From positions 24,924,944 through 24,988,943 of the forward strand of contig CM020502.1 of NCBI GenBank assembly GCA_009823395.1: a DNA stretch of 64,000 nucleotides, in the 5' to 3' direction. A program made the translations under genes and the position numbers. The notes under the pieces are model-generated. The model ran no database searches, was not told the origin of the DNA, and was given only the letters and a program-made list of their open reading frames with translations. Below, piece by piece: positions 11,071 through 22,935 of this stretch. Position 1 is the first letter of the stretch. Every line of letters begins with the position of its first letter. The DNA is from Thamnaconus septentrionalis (lineage: Eukaryota; Chordata; Actinopteri; Tetraodontiformes; Monacanthidae).

Positions 11071-11551
11071 CTGCATTTCCATTACAATTTTTTGCAAAAT
11101 AAAAGCGATATTGTAAAACATTTCAACAAAGTACAATTGCGATTTGCAGGCGTTTTCATTGAATGGTGTGAGGCGCATAAGCCGTAATTCTCGTGAAATC
11201 TCGTCCCGCTTGCTTTTGTTTGTTTAAATTTGTTTGCAGTCAAGCATGGTTGTTATATTTTCCTCTTTGATTAGTTGTAAGACATATTCCATCTCCACCT
11301 GCGTCCAAACATAATGCGCCATTTTCACTTGAAGTGAACTGGTCACGTGTCCTGTACATCATGTCCTGCGACGTGTAAATGCGAAAATAGTGTTTCCATG
11401 ACACTTTTGCAATATACCTCTATATGGATACGTCAAAACCTTTTAGCCATATTTGCGAGGTTTTTCCAAGTTTATGTGTTTCCATTACCATTTTTTTTTT
11501 TTTTTTGCGATATTTTCCTTTTGCGCAATTCTAGGGGTAATGGAAACGCAG
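11071..11551. mobile_element. MITE with terminal inverted repeats (copy 1 of 2)
   Basis: The left end is CTGCATTTCCATTAC and the right end is GTAATGGAAACGCAG, inverted repeats with one mismatch in 15. The similarity continues inward with GCAAAATAAAA/GCGATATT-like strings at both ends. Further copies of the GTTTCCATTAC motif lie inside, near 11390 and 11480. No transposase frame is present. A perfect palindrome, TTCACTT-G-AAGTGAA, lies at 11324-11338. A related copy at 44826-45188 shares the left half. I could not see an unambiguous target-site duplication, so the superfamily is undetermined. Confidence 0.7.
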
Positions 11552-12752
11552 CTGCTAATAAGAAAAGGCTGTTTAGCCGTACGGCTAATGATCCCATGCA
11601 GGCGTTGGTGCCACACAGTGAGAAAGAAACACCAAACTGACAGGTTTCCGTCGTGTCCGGCCTCTGACAGAATCACAGCTCACAGCCATGTCTAAAACCT
11701 TTCTTGACCGCAGCAGCAGAGGCGTCAAGCAGACTTTGATCCAGTCAAAGAGGCCTCAGCGCCAGCAAGACAATATAATGGGGCCGCGAGTGCAACCCGA
11801 AGGTAGCCCACCGTCGATTTAGAGGAGGGGCGAAGGGGTTGGGGTGGGGGGGGGGGAAAATTGGTATCTCGCGGATACACTCCAAATGTCAGGTCTGCTA
11901 AGGAGAAGTCAGGCCCGCCTCGACAGAGCAATATAATTTGAACCCAATTTTGTGACTCAACTCAATATATCTGCTCTTTTTCCTTCCGACCGAGTGGAAA
12001 TATCTGCCGCTGTCAGTTTTTTTTTTTTTTTTAGGAGAGCGGAGAGGAAATGAGGCGTGGAAAAGACGGATTTGGAAGATGGGATAGTGTTTGTGTGTGT
12101 GCGTGTGTGTGTGCGTGCGTGCGTGTGCGTGTGTGTGCCGGGGCGCATGAAAGTGAGATGACTTTTGCATATGAGCATCAGAGACTCTGCGGAGTGAGAG
12201 AAGTGCGGCCCCGTCACTGTTTTTCCTCGTAGGTATGACACATATTTGATCGGCTGTATGTTAAAATACTGAGCTGGTGTCAAATGCAGCCAAAAAAACC
12301 AAAACAACCCAAAAAGTTTTTTTTCTTCTGTGGTGTCAGAGACTCAGCCGTCACCTCGTCAGGGTACGTCAGCCTCGTGACCGCCTGCGTGTCAATCAGC
12401 CCATCCCACGGCTGGAGACGACACCGGAGGTAACGCATCTGCCTGCTGGTGAGTGAGTGAGTGAGTTACCACCGTGCTTTTTTTTAGTCTAACAAGAGAA
12501 TGACAGGCAATGAAGAAGTCCTGGGCGAATGAAGCAAATCCCAGCAGGGAAGATGAAGGCTGACATGTGACCAGAAATTTGACTGATGGGACCAAAAACA
12601 AAAACAAAAAAAAACCCCCCAAAAAAACCCCGATAATGCAGACAAGCTGGATTTGAAGGAAGATCTTCCAGCGGTGACACCTTCCACCAGCAGCTTTTGT
12701 CCTCTCGCCTTTATCCATCTCTCAGCCGTGTCAAGGCGGCCGAAGGTATTGA

Positions 12753-12753
<1 letters not shown>
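11552..12753. other. Gene-less stretch
   Basis: No gene is supported. It contains a G-run near 11832-11858, a T-run near 12018-12034, an irregular GT/GC-rich tract at about 12088-12137 and a short GTGA tandem at 12450-12464. Open frames crossing the GT tract are Cys/Val-rich artefacts. Confidence 0.6.
12088..12137 (+). repeat. (GT)n/(GCGT)n microsatellite
   Basis: Mixed GT and GCGT units form an alternating purine-pyrimidine stretch. Confidence 0.85.
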
Positions 12754-12788
<35 letters not shown>

Positions 12789-12812
12789 GCACGCACGCAC
12801 GCACGCACACAC
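12754..12812 (+). repeat. Compound (CA)n(CGCA)n microsatellite
   Basis: Pure CA units pass into CGCA units and back to CA. The compound structure suggests expansion of a point-mutated unit. Confidence 0.95.
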
Positions 12813-12928
12813 TCCAGCCAGGTGAGATGAAGAGGATGAAGAAGATGAAGAGGAGCTGGAGGAGGAGGAGGATGTCAAGTGTGAGAGGAAAAGAAAGGAA
12901 GGGGTGAGATAGAAATCTGATCAATCCA

Positions 12929-12957
12929 GCTGCTGCTGCTGCTGCTGCTGCTGCTGC
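12929..12957 (+). repeat. (GCT)n trinucleotide microsatellite
   Basis: Nine or more GCT/CTG units, opposite in orientation to the CAG tracts at 1619, 5406 and 10608. Confidence 0.95.
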
Positions 12958-13042
12958 GAGGGAGCAGCTTCCAGCGGCCCAGCGGGGGAAAGCGTCCCCA
13001 TTATTCCGGCGCCACCTTGCTGACTGCTGATGTGGACTTGAC

Positions 13043-13165
13043 GTGACCAACAGACCCGCAGGAGCTCATTGGCAGCGCTGGGTTTCCAATAAGAGCCCGG
13101 CGTCTTCCTCTTCCTCTTCCTCTTCCTCCGGCCCGTCGCCATCAATCAGCTGCTGTCAGCCCGGC

Positions 13166-13197
<32 letters not shown>

Positions 13198-13780
13198 TTT
13201 CCTTCACACTTTTTTCACCCCTGACTACGTTTCCTTTAATTCTCCCCTTGGTCGCTTCTTGGTTTTCACCAGCGGTGCCTCCAGCGGTGCCTCCCTGCCG
13301 CCGCCGCTGCTCCTCCGTCTCCCCGTCACAAGAGACGTCGTGCGAGGCTCAACTTTTGAGTTTGCTGGAGCGACGGCGGCCTGCACACAAGGGGCCGAGC
13401 TATTTCCAGTTGAATCGGTTCAGGAGAGAACAAGTGAAAGACGAGCAGCAGGGGAGATGAGTCGTTTGTCACGGCCTTCTCAAGTTCTAATAATCACAAT
13501 AATATGTCTGCAATTTAGGGCTGGACAGCATCCCATCATCCATTATAATGGCAGTATAATTTCTTATTTAATAAAAGAGACATATTGCAGGCTAGTTGGC
13601 ATAGAAGGAATGATAAATGGCCCCCCATTTTTTTTTACTGATTTATTTGGGGTTTTTTCCACCTATATCAGCAACACAGCAAAACTAGAAGGTGCAACAC
13701 CCACTATCTTTTTTCCCTCATTTTTTTACCCCCCCCAGGCTGCGACTAAACAGGCAGTTTTACTTTTGGTAAAAAAGTAA
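13043..13780 (+). other. Longest open frame, 245 codons; probably not a gene
   Basis: The frame starts at an ATG at 13043 and stops at 13778-13780. Its early part is inflated by simple repeats: TCC units give a Ser run at residues about 21-29, and (CTG)n at 13166-13194 gives a Leu run at about 42-51. The later part, residues about 150-200, has unbiased composition, but I recognise no domain. The leucine run could imitate a signal peptide but is internal and repeat-derived. AT-rich sequence from 13485 to 13620 looks more like non-coding DNA. Confidence 0.15.
13166..13194 (+). repeat. (CTG)n trinucleotide microsatellite
   Basis: Nine or more CTG units lying about 210 bp from the similar GCT tract at 12929. 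Confidence 0.95.
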
Positions 13781-13929
13781 AACTGCTGGCTGCCAGCAAA
13801 AGTTGTGCTTCTCGGGGAAAAGAAAAGGGGTTTTATTACGTTCTAACTGGTGAAATATTCAGAGCAGCAGCGCTCCTGATAATCAATCAAAGGCTAAGGC
13901 TCGCAATATAATCCTCTCGGCGGCTGGAG

Positions 13930-14170
13930 GCTCATTATTTTCCAGCCGCCGCCAACGGGGTGAATCATTCCTTAAAATGACGGCGCAGCTTTCGGGGGAT
14001 AATTTTCAGGCCAAGTGTTGTTGCTACTTGTGCTGCAAGTTTTTTTTGGATTTGAGCGTTAATGATGGCAAGATAGCAAATGCGGGGTATTTTAATTACA
14101 CCAGCCATAATTGGGGCCAGGCATTCGAACAATGGGGATTGCTCAAACACGAAGTAAACGCTGGACGGCG
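13930..14170. promoter_or_regulatory. Enhancer-like island (unproven)
   Basis: A non-repetitive block with homeodomain-type cores: TAATTA at 14093-14098, GTTAATGATGG near 14058 and CATAATTGG near 14104. It shows no coding signal or repeat similarity. It resembles vertebrate conserved non-coding elements in texture, but conservation is not testable here. Confidence 0.2.
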
Positions 14171-14794
14171 GACTAATAATAATAGTTTTTTTTTAAAAAA
14201 AAAACACCCCACATAGCACAATTCTGATTCTGTTCGTTATCTTTCATTTATCTGTTTTTAAATGAACGATTCTGCAAAAACGAATGAAGTGAAGTGATTT
14301 TTTGCAGACAAGGAAACTTGTTGGACAAACCGACACATCCTAAGCAGTTGTTTGGGAGGAAGCCTAAAAACACACAACACAACTTCTTTTTTTTCGAAAA
14401 CAACTTTTCCTCCTTAACTCGTTGGCACGCTGAACCTTTGTGCCGCGGTAATTACCTTTTCCTACCAGCCGCAGGCAGCCGGAGACGAGACGAGACTGCA
14501 TGACAAACACCAAACACACAAACATGAAAAAATGGGGGAAAAAAATATGAGGGAACAGGGCCCGACGACTGAACTCGCACTCATTCATTCAGCCAAGAGA
14601 AACTGGGACAGACGGTTCACCCCCTCACGCAGCTCTCTATATATGTTTTCTTCCTTGCTGCAGTTTAATATTTTCTGCCGCGCCTGGCATACAACTGCAG
14701 AGCTCCTCTCCATCACCACAAAATACTAAGATTGAATTTTGGGGGAAACGGGGAGGAGGTGAGGGGCGTTGGAAAGATAGAAAGAGAGCAGAGG

Positions 14795-14825
14795 GTGTGT
14801 GTGTGCGTGTGTGTGTGTGTGTGTG
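14795..14825 (+). repeat. (GT)n microsatellite
   Basis: GT dinucleotides with a single GC substitution. Confidence 0.95.
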
Positions 14826-15289
14826 GTCAATAGGCAGCGGCACCAGAGACACATTTCTCTTTGTCATGGACGTAAAAAGAACGGACACATAGAGAGAAAA
14901 CAGTCTGAAAAAAAACGACAAACAACGAGGAAACGTCCGACTTGACAAGAGCCGGCACCGCCCATCGTCCATGTTTCCGTAAATAAAATTAAAAACCAAA
15001 AAAAAACGCTCTTTAAGCACTTCAGTATCTCCTCTCAATGGCTTTTCCTTCACTGGTGTCTCTTATACCTCCCCCCCAGGCTCCCTCGGCCCAGGATTAT
15101 GCGGCGGTGGCCGCCTGTAATGTAATGAATCAATGGATACAGTAAATACGGGATTGGAAATTGTGCTTGGCGACTTGACAAACCGCCGGCAACATCCCAG
15201 CGCGGCTCCGCTGCGCGCAATCTCTACCGACGCTGTGCCAAGAAATAGAAATGAGATCTTATCCTCCGCCATTCCCATCATATAGGCCG

Positions 15290-15315
15290 ACACACACACA
15301 CACACACACACACAC
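15290..15315 (+). repeat. (CA)n microsatellite
   Basis: Uninterrupted CA dinucleotides. Confidence 0.95.
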
Positions 15316-17276
15316 TCTCGTGTTTCCCTCGTGCGAGATGCAAACACATTGTGTGTTCTGGAATCCAACAGATACCGACTCGCAGCTCAGGCTGCACGAT
15401 GTAGAACAGGGAGAAAAGGAGCAAACGATCAGCAGAAGAAAGGTCTTGTTGTATTAATGCAGCCTAAACTTTTTTGGGGTCGGCCAGGAGACGATTGTTG
15501 CGCCGCCCGCATGCAGAGAAACTACACATGACACGGACCAGACGCAGATGCATGTAGGAGATTCAGTTTGATCATCAAACAATAAAAAAAAAAACACTCT
15601 ATCAAATTACAGTGGAACTGCTTTGCTTCAAAGCCTGAGAATATTTGTATTCCACGGGAGGCGTTTTTTTTTTCTTTAGCTGCCAGTTTCCTGCATCTCA
15701 ACTCCTCTGACTGATGTTGGAAAAGGAGGTCGTGCAAAAGCAAAAAAGAAAAAAACCCAAAACACCAGCACGCTGACCTTCCTTTGAAAACTTTTCAGCA
15801 AGCCCACCGCGATGGGGTTCCGCCGTTTGATCGCACCTGGAGCACTAAGGGTTGCCGTCTAAAAATTCTCCAAAAACCTCAAGCTTCATTTCCGCTTGTT
15901 TCCGTTCTTCTATCTAAAAAAAAAAATAAGGTCACTTGTACTTTTTTTTTTGTAGCCGGTTAGAATGATAAGGAGGTATTCTAACAGCTTTATTTTATAT
16001 TCAGTTAAGGTAAAAAAAAATACTAGAAGTTAAAGCACAAAATCCACTTACCTCTGACACAAAAATGTGTTTGTCAGCCAGTCGCTCAAAGAAGAGGCAA
16101 CTTTTGTCAAGAGGAAAAGATGGGAGAGCTGTCGCATTCACTTTAAAATTTCCTTTTGCACAGCGTTGATTTGAAAAGTCATGCATAGTCAATGAGTGAA
16201 AAAAAATCGAATTACATCAAAAGTAGATGTTAAATTTGTTTTGATCTTCGGCGTCTTGAGAGGTAGATGGACGTAAAATGGACGTAGATTGACATTGGGC
16301 CTCCTCCAAGCTATTTGTTGGCATGTAAATTGAGCAATTTCCAGTGTGGATGTGTTGTGCAGCAACTGGTGGGCGGTCAACGTCTGTCAGCAAGTGCAGT
16401 AAAAGTTTCTTGGCGAGAACTTCTGAGGACACCGTGAGTGATGCGGTGCGTACCGTTTGTTTTTATTTGGCCAAATTGTCTCGCGAGCTTAGCCACAAGC
16501 GCGTTTAGGTTGAAAGCTCAGCGGGAGGTTGAAGGGAGGGCAAAGACAGAAAATATTTCACTAAACTGCCATGCAAACCTAAGCTGGTTTGTCGGAGTGG
16601 AAATCAAGAATCTTTTTCCTTTTAATGTCGGCAAGGCAAAGCAAAACGGCGTGAGCACCATCATGTGATGTTGCCACTGCAACATTAAAAGCACATGACT
16701 TCCTCATAGCCCGCAGCCCTGATCTGGACGGACAAGGTGGATGATTTATTATTTACCGCAATCCTCGCCGCGTGTGCACAGCGATACAATGAAGCGTCCT
16801 TGAAAATCTTTCTCATCAAATGAAAAGTATTACAAAACACATAAAAAATACTGACATATTGCCAAACCCATTTTCTCAGTGGAGGACAATATTATCTGGA
16901 TTTAGAAGCGACGTAGAGCGACGGTAACTTCTATTGGCTGGCAAAATTGAAAGACATCCAGCGGGGCTTTCGGCAATAACAGCCGGGCAGGTGGTGAATG
17001 GAGGGAGGAAAGACCGCCTCCGTCTGCGTTATCGGTGTGGACGGCAGCTCCGGGGCCGCTCGCTCCTTATTCAGACGACACAATGGGCTCCGTGTCAAGG
17101 AATATTAGCGACAAACGCAAAAGGAGAAGCGAGTGACGACAGGGTTCCACAAAAGGTGGAGGTTGTGTACACGCACGCTTGTGTGCGCCTAGCGCAGCCG
17201 AGGACTCTGCAGCGTGACTCATTGGTATGCAGAAGGAGTGAGCCCTGCCTCCGTCAGGCGCCCCGTGCCCACCTCA

Positions 17277-18020
17277 ATGCAAATGCTTCTCCATAATGCA
17301 AAGCACGTTTGTGTATGCGTGTGTGTGTGCGTACGTGCGTTCATGTGTGTGTTTCCTTGCACGGAGGCAATGCACAGCACTCTCGGGGTGTTTAAAAGTC
17401 AGTTTGAAGACAAGAAGAAACGCTAAATGGCGATGAACTCAGCGGTGAGATTGTAGGCGCAGCGGTAAAACTGATGCCATTTAAGAGGTTTGGAGGGAAA
17501 TTACGCTCCGCAAATCCTTCCACTTTGCAGGAAATGGAAACAAAATGCCGGCTGTGGAGGCACGGTATCTACACATGAGGTCACACAATCAAAACGCTCA
17601 AACAAGTGTGCCAGGTCACGAGGTGGAGGTAAATGATATGCTACATACTGAGGCAGAAAATAATTGCGTCATAGCAAAAGTGGCTGCAGGAAGCTAAAGC
17701 TAGTTAGCTAACTGAGCATGGAGAGACAACAAGGCCCAGTGCGTGAGATTTAATGTCATCTAATTGTGTCATATTCTTACACTCGCTATGAAAAAAAGAT
17801 CTGTCAAATTCAATAATTTGTATGTAGACAAATATTTATAGAAAATGCATTTTATGTATGTATGGACGTGACCTACATTTTTTCCTTTCAAAGTTAGTAT
17901 TGAATAAATGTATGTAGGAGGGAGTGGACGTATACAATGCAAATCCAAAGAGATATTGCGGTTTGTTGATTACTATTATTATTATTTTCTAAAATAAAAA
18001 AGGTGCCTCATGCAAATACA
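17277..18020. promoter_or_regulatory. Octamer cluster, enhancer-like (unproven)
   Basis: Perfect POU octamers ATGCAAAT occur at 17277-17284, 17937-17944 and 18010-18017, the last two only 73 bp apart in AT-rich sequence with TGATTACT near 17968. The octamer is the binding site of POU-domain factors. Whether any factor uses these sites cannot be seen from sequence. Confidence 0.25.
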
Positions 18021-21000
18021 TCCCATATATATGCTAATAAACCGTAGGAAGCGGGCTCGCAACACGACCGGGTCCACGTCTCCGACCCTTACAGCCTCAA
18101 TCATTCACTTGGAGGAAACGATGTATTCCTTAACAAGGAAGCCGGCGTCTGTTTCTGGTTCACCTCGCACTGCCTCGCGCTAAGTAATAACGTTGGCCAC
18201 GAAACATAGGCCGCTCCGGCACATTAACCCTTGAAGACCCGTGAAGTGGCACGCCACTAACTAAATAATCAATGGCGACAACTTCAGTCACTTAGCAACC
18301 CCAATCAGGGCGCAACGTTAATGTGCCACAAACAGGGCGCGAGGATGGCGGCACCAAGGAGACGCCTGCCACGTCGCAGAGCGGGGGAATCGCAGGCCTG
18401 TGTAATTAGAATCGATAATTCATTTTCCCCTTTTCTGCCGCCGTTCCATTCAACCGAAGCCCTTACACGCAATCCAGAGCCATTCCAAAACTCTTCACGG
18501 TGGTGGTAATTGGACTGGGAGTTCCCCCCTCCCCTCCCCCTTTCCTCACCAAAAATCTCGTCAGCTAGATGCAGAGGAGAAGATTCCTGTCGGAATTATT
18601 GCCTTCGACGGCCAAGTTTCTCGGCGCCCCCTCCATCTGCTAGTGCTGCGTTTTCTCCTAATTGTGAGGCGGAGATGGAGCTTGTGTGTATTGAGTGCAA
18701 TGGCTACCAGACAATGACAACCACTCCCCCGACAACCCCCCCCCCCCCCCCAACACACTGCTTCCTCCTTGCCGATGATGAGGGGAGCTAATAGAGAGTC
18801 TGAAACCTGATGCTCACATGTGGCTGTTGCGATGGGTTTCAATGTGTACCGACTGGAATAATAACAGGATTTTTTTTCAATATTTTTTTTCCCGCTTGGA
18901 TGGTGCATTTAATCACTGTCAATCGAGCCAGCCGCTGAAAGTAAACACACACCCTGATTCACTGACACCTTTCCTCCCAGGTGCCAGTGGGTAGTCGCAC
19001 TCTGCTGCTAATGTAATGGACTACAAATGGATTGTCGGCGTTCTGAGTCCAATTTTCCTCAAATTGCTCTTAAAGCCGCATGCATCACGGCCCGTCAACG
19101 TCATTCTTCAAAAAAAAATATAAATAAAAAAATCAGATAAAAAGAAAAACACCTTTACTGCAATTCTCGTCATCAATATCTGAATTTCTCCTCTCATCAA
19201 CATCCCCGTTGATGAGTATCGGTACGGCCACATGCACAGCGATACGCCGGACTCTCCAGGAACCTGCGACTGGAATCCCACTCCATGTCAGGCAGGAGAT
19301 TGCTCTGGGACACGGCGAAACATCCCCGGCTAACTAAACATGTCTGTGCCGCGGCGCTGTCACACCACAGCCGCGCGTTTCTATCTGTGTGTGTCACCCA
19401 CAGAGATGTACGTCAAATGGCAGTTGTGAATGGCTCCTCTGTCACCCTGCCATCCGCCGTCTCCCTGGCAGGGATTTAATGTGACACTTATAGCTATTGC
19501 ACGGCTTAGCACCCCCCGCACCCTCACCAGAAATCAGGGAGCCACGCTCGGATGGAAATGAGATTGTCATCTGTCAGCTACACCCATCAAAACCACCGGG
19601 GAAGACTGACAAATCGGGCGGCGGGAAAGAGGCAAAGGTGGAGGGAGGAGAGGAAGACTAGCATTGCACTGCGGGTCCGCCGCTAATAAAGCCATTGAAG
19701 AGTGAGTGGGTAACGAATACAACGGCATGCAGTATTTTTTGGACAATTTTCTCTACCCCCTTGGCTGTCCTTGCCTCACTCAAGCACAGCAGATTTGAAA
19801 AGAGTGGCTTAATCTGCAGGCGCTGTGCTTTGATCGTGCCCCGCATGCCCTCTTTTCTGCAATGAAATACATGAAAAATAAATTATTTTTGGGAAAATCA
19901 TAAGGAAGCAGACTGGATACGTATTAATCTTGACCTCAGCGGTGCCAGCAAAGTCTTCCACTTGCCAAAAGTGTCAATTTATTGTTTTCCAATAAATAAA
20001 AAATTGGGAAGAGTGCTGGCGAGGCAGGTGCCTCAACAAACAGGATACCAATTATCGGCCGGAGTTCCTGCAGGGTCACAGATTCAGGGGAAAGAATTTG
20101 CCATGGAAAATTAAATTGCATGCACGTTGGAGAGCCTCTGCAGCCTTGAGGTCACAGTGCAGAGCATGAGCTCTCAGGTGGTCAGGTCAAGTCTGGCTGC
20201 TGAACAATGTCATTTCTCAAAGGTTCCTGACCTTGGAACCTTCCCACCACCGTTATTCCCAACTGCTCATTAAAATGGAGACAAAAATGTTGACGATGTA
20301 AGCAGCTAAAGCCATTGGAAGCATTGAGGTACAACGAAATGTCATAAAAACTCCCTTACTCCACCTCTCCCTGCTCAGTCAAAATAACTTAAAAGTATCT
20401 TAAGGCATCCCGAAGCTGACAGCAGAGGGACCTGGGGGCCAGAGAGCCAAAATCAAATTAGTATGACAGTAAATCAGCAGCGGAGGGACGGCGTTCAGAC
20501 TAACGGTGGGGGTACAAGGCCATGGATTTCCTGCCACAGAGAAGACTTCCTGTCAATCAGCGGCCTGGAGGGCAGACGTATCCAAGCCGCATCGGGACAA
20601 AGACTCGCACAGCACATGGGGCTCGGTCTTGTCACTCACTATGTGCCAAGGAAAGCAAAGAGACTTTAAGTGCACAGACGGTGTGTTAAAGTGTAACGAC
20701 TCTCCGAAAAAACTGCAAGCTTTTTTGTTGACAGGACGGTGATGAACGGAGACGTCTTGAGGTGACGGGAGGACGTGTAAAAAATACACAACAGAGGAGG
20801 TCCCTCGAACAGCACGCGCGCATGCACACATCACCGCGTGCAAACACACGTGTGCACGCCAGTCAGTAATTAGTCAGCCTGACGGAACATCCCGTGGCAA
20901 GTGAGGACAAGCGCAACAGAATGAGACCAGGGAAGCCGCTGCTGCCAACACGCACAGTCGCAGACTCGCACACAGTCACCAGGGATCCCATCCGCATGGT

Positions 21001-21086
21001 ACCAGGGTCTAATTAAGACACAGAGATAATTGGGAACGGTGGAAGGGAGGTCAGTGCATGTGCGTGCGTGTGTGTGTGTCTGTGTG

Positions 21087-21117
<31 letters not shown>

Positions 21118-22499
21118 TTATGTTTATTTCAGAAGAGACAGTCAATTATTCAGAGCGACTGAAACATGCGCAGCTTCCCGGAGGATGGCCGAGAAAGAGT
21201 GAAGATACCTCGCAGGACAGGCCAAAGAAACCAAACAATCACAAATGCGTTCGCCAGAGGAATACATGCCAGCTAGCAGCGGAAAAAAGAAGCCAGGAGG
21301 GAGAGAAACAGAGAGGCGGGGAGAGGGAGAGGACCCGTGATGAAAAATGAGGCTCTCAAGCAGACGGGCCTCAGACAACGGCGTACACTCCCAACACGGC
21401 CCCAGCCTTGGGGATACACTGGGAATTTTGGGTAATGCGGTCCGACATGCCACAGCTCACTGGCCCCCTGACTGGCTGCTCTGATTGGGCCCGTGGAAGC
21501 TCACACGGAGGTTGGGCCGTGGTGGGTTAGCCTGATTGGCTGGTGTGTTTCCAGCGGCTGTGCGGGTGATTGCAGCAGACGTAGGTTTTGTCCTCCAGTC
21601 TCGGGTCGGCGAGTCGGCATGCCAGTCTGTCTTGAAGGAACATTGACAGGGGGCGACAGTCAAGGTGATTCCTGCACCAAAAAAAATCACTGTAGTCAAA
21701 GCGCATTTTGTGGTGTTTTTTTTTTTTTTTTCTCTTTACGGCAAAACTGTATTCTTCACGTTGCGCCTATTACAGGTCATCACATTTGCATGATGTTCCT
21801 CCGTCCCTCCTGAATTAAATCACATCTGAAGGGCATCGAGCAAACCTGCATCTTTATCTTTTTGGATGCATTTAAAACGACAAACCTGAACTTGGAAAAA
21901 CCTTGACCGCCATCATGAAGCGCCCGTCTCCTCACAGCAAAATCTGGCAATTTTTTTTTTCCACAACAAAATACCCTGAAAATGCCTGAAAGTGCAAACA
22001 ACCATTTGCACGGAGCGACTCCAATATGATTCCAGAGCTGATTAATGGAGAACCGGAGGGACTCTGCGACTCCGATTCCTTTAGTCGCATTTAAATGGAG
22101 ACGCATCACCAACTGGCTGTCCTTTGGCTTGCAATGTCATGCGTCTCGTGCTAGCTAACATATTAATCACCATAACGATGACTCCGATGTAATTAGAGGT
22201 TGCCTTTTTTTTGTTCCCCCAGCGCATGCCTGATGTGGTGTCCCACTTCCTCAGTGTGAATTTGAGGTCATCTCGCCGCCCTGAATTCCCTCGGCACAGT
22301 GAGAGGCTGCAACCATCTCAACCACTTCACGCACGTGAAAGGCGCTTCTATGGACGAGCTGGCAAACGAAGGATCCACCGTCAGTGATTATCATTTTCCC
22401 AGCCTCGGAATCATCGGTGGGTTCAATTATCTATCACTCAGGAGCCCACCTATTGTTGAGGTGGCGAGCGAGGCGCTAAGTGGAGGTTCATAACTTCGG
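18021..22499. other. Gene-less stretch
   Basis: No gene is supported. A long C-run lies at 18738-18750, a compound GT/GCGT repeat at 21057-21117, a T-run near 21717-21731 and an octamer (ATTTGCAT) at 21784-21791. A CTGTCAATCA string at about 20550-20559 matches a PBX/MEIS-type composite site. Short frames on both strands have no recognisable domain. Confidence 0.6.
21057..21117 (+). repeat. (GT)n/(GCGT)n compound microsatellite
   Basis: GT units are flanked by GCGT units on both sides, with one TC interruption. Confidence 0.9.
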
Positions 22500-22625
22500 C
22501 GCTGTGCATTAGTGCGTATCAATTATGCAGGTGGCAGCAATTACATATTTATGTATTCTGATAATTACATTTTTAATACAGCGGATGCCCGCCTCATTTC
22601 TGGCACTTAATGAAAATGAACGGCA
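22500..22625. promoter_or_regulatory. Homeodomain-rich enhancer-like island (unproven)
   Basis: Within about 110 bp there are CAATTA at 22520, CAATTA at 22538, ATAATTAC at 22561 and CTTAATGA near 22607, plus an E-box CAGGTG at 22528-22533. The sequence is non-repetitive and non-coding. The clustering of ATTA cores with an E-box is typical of developmental enhancers, but this is inference. Confidence 0.25.
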
Positions 22626-22882
22626 GGGTTTTTTTTTTTTTTGTTCTTATGTGGGAGAAGTTTGCCGAGCGACGCTGTCGCACGAAACAGGCTTTATTGA
22701 TGGCCATGATTTGATTGTAGGGAACTTGATGAATTTGCCTGATAATATTCAGCGTTACTGAATGGCTGGTATACATGCATCACCCTCACACACATAAGTG
22801 TTCACTAATCTGCCAACAGATGTAGATTAAAACAGTGCACGGCAACAGCTACTTTTTGGGAGGATTTAATAGAAAAATAAAT

Positions 22883-22935
22883 CATAATAACCGTGTAAAT
22901 ACATAATAACCTTGCAGATAAATAATAACCTTGCA
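22883..22935 (+). repeat. 19-bp unit, three tandem copies
   Basis: The core CATAATAACC recurs at 22883 and 22902, and AATAATAACC at 22921, with a constant 19-bp spacing. The second and third units also share CTTGCA. Confidence 0.75.

Larger units (their letters stand above)
13781..17276. other. Gene-less stretch
   Basis: No gene is supported. An AT-rich enhancer-like island lies at 13930-14170 (separate entry). (GT)n is at 14795-14825 and (CA)n at 15290-15315. Homopolymer A/T runs occur near 14189-14208, 15583, 15667, 15917, 15944 and 16013. The sequence from 15950 to 16450 is AT-rich with short unrecognised frames. Confidence 0.6.

Noticed and set aside
13043..13780. Longest open frame as a protein-coding gene
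   Set aside because: Its length depends on TCC and CTG repeats that supply Ser and Leu runs. No domain, splice support or recognisable homologue is visible.
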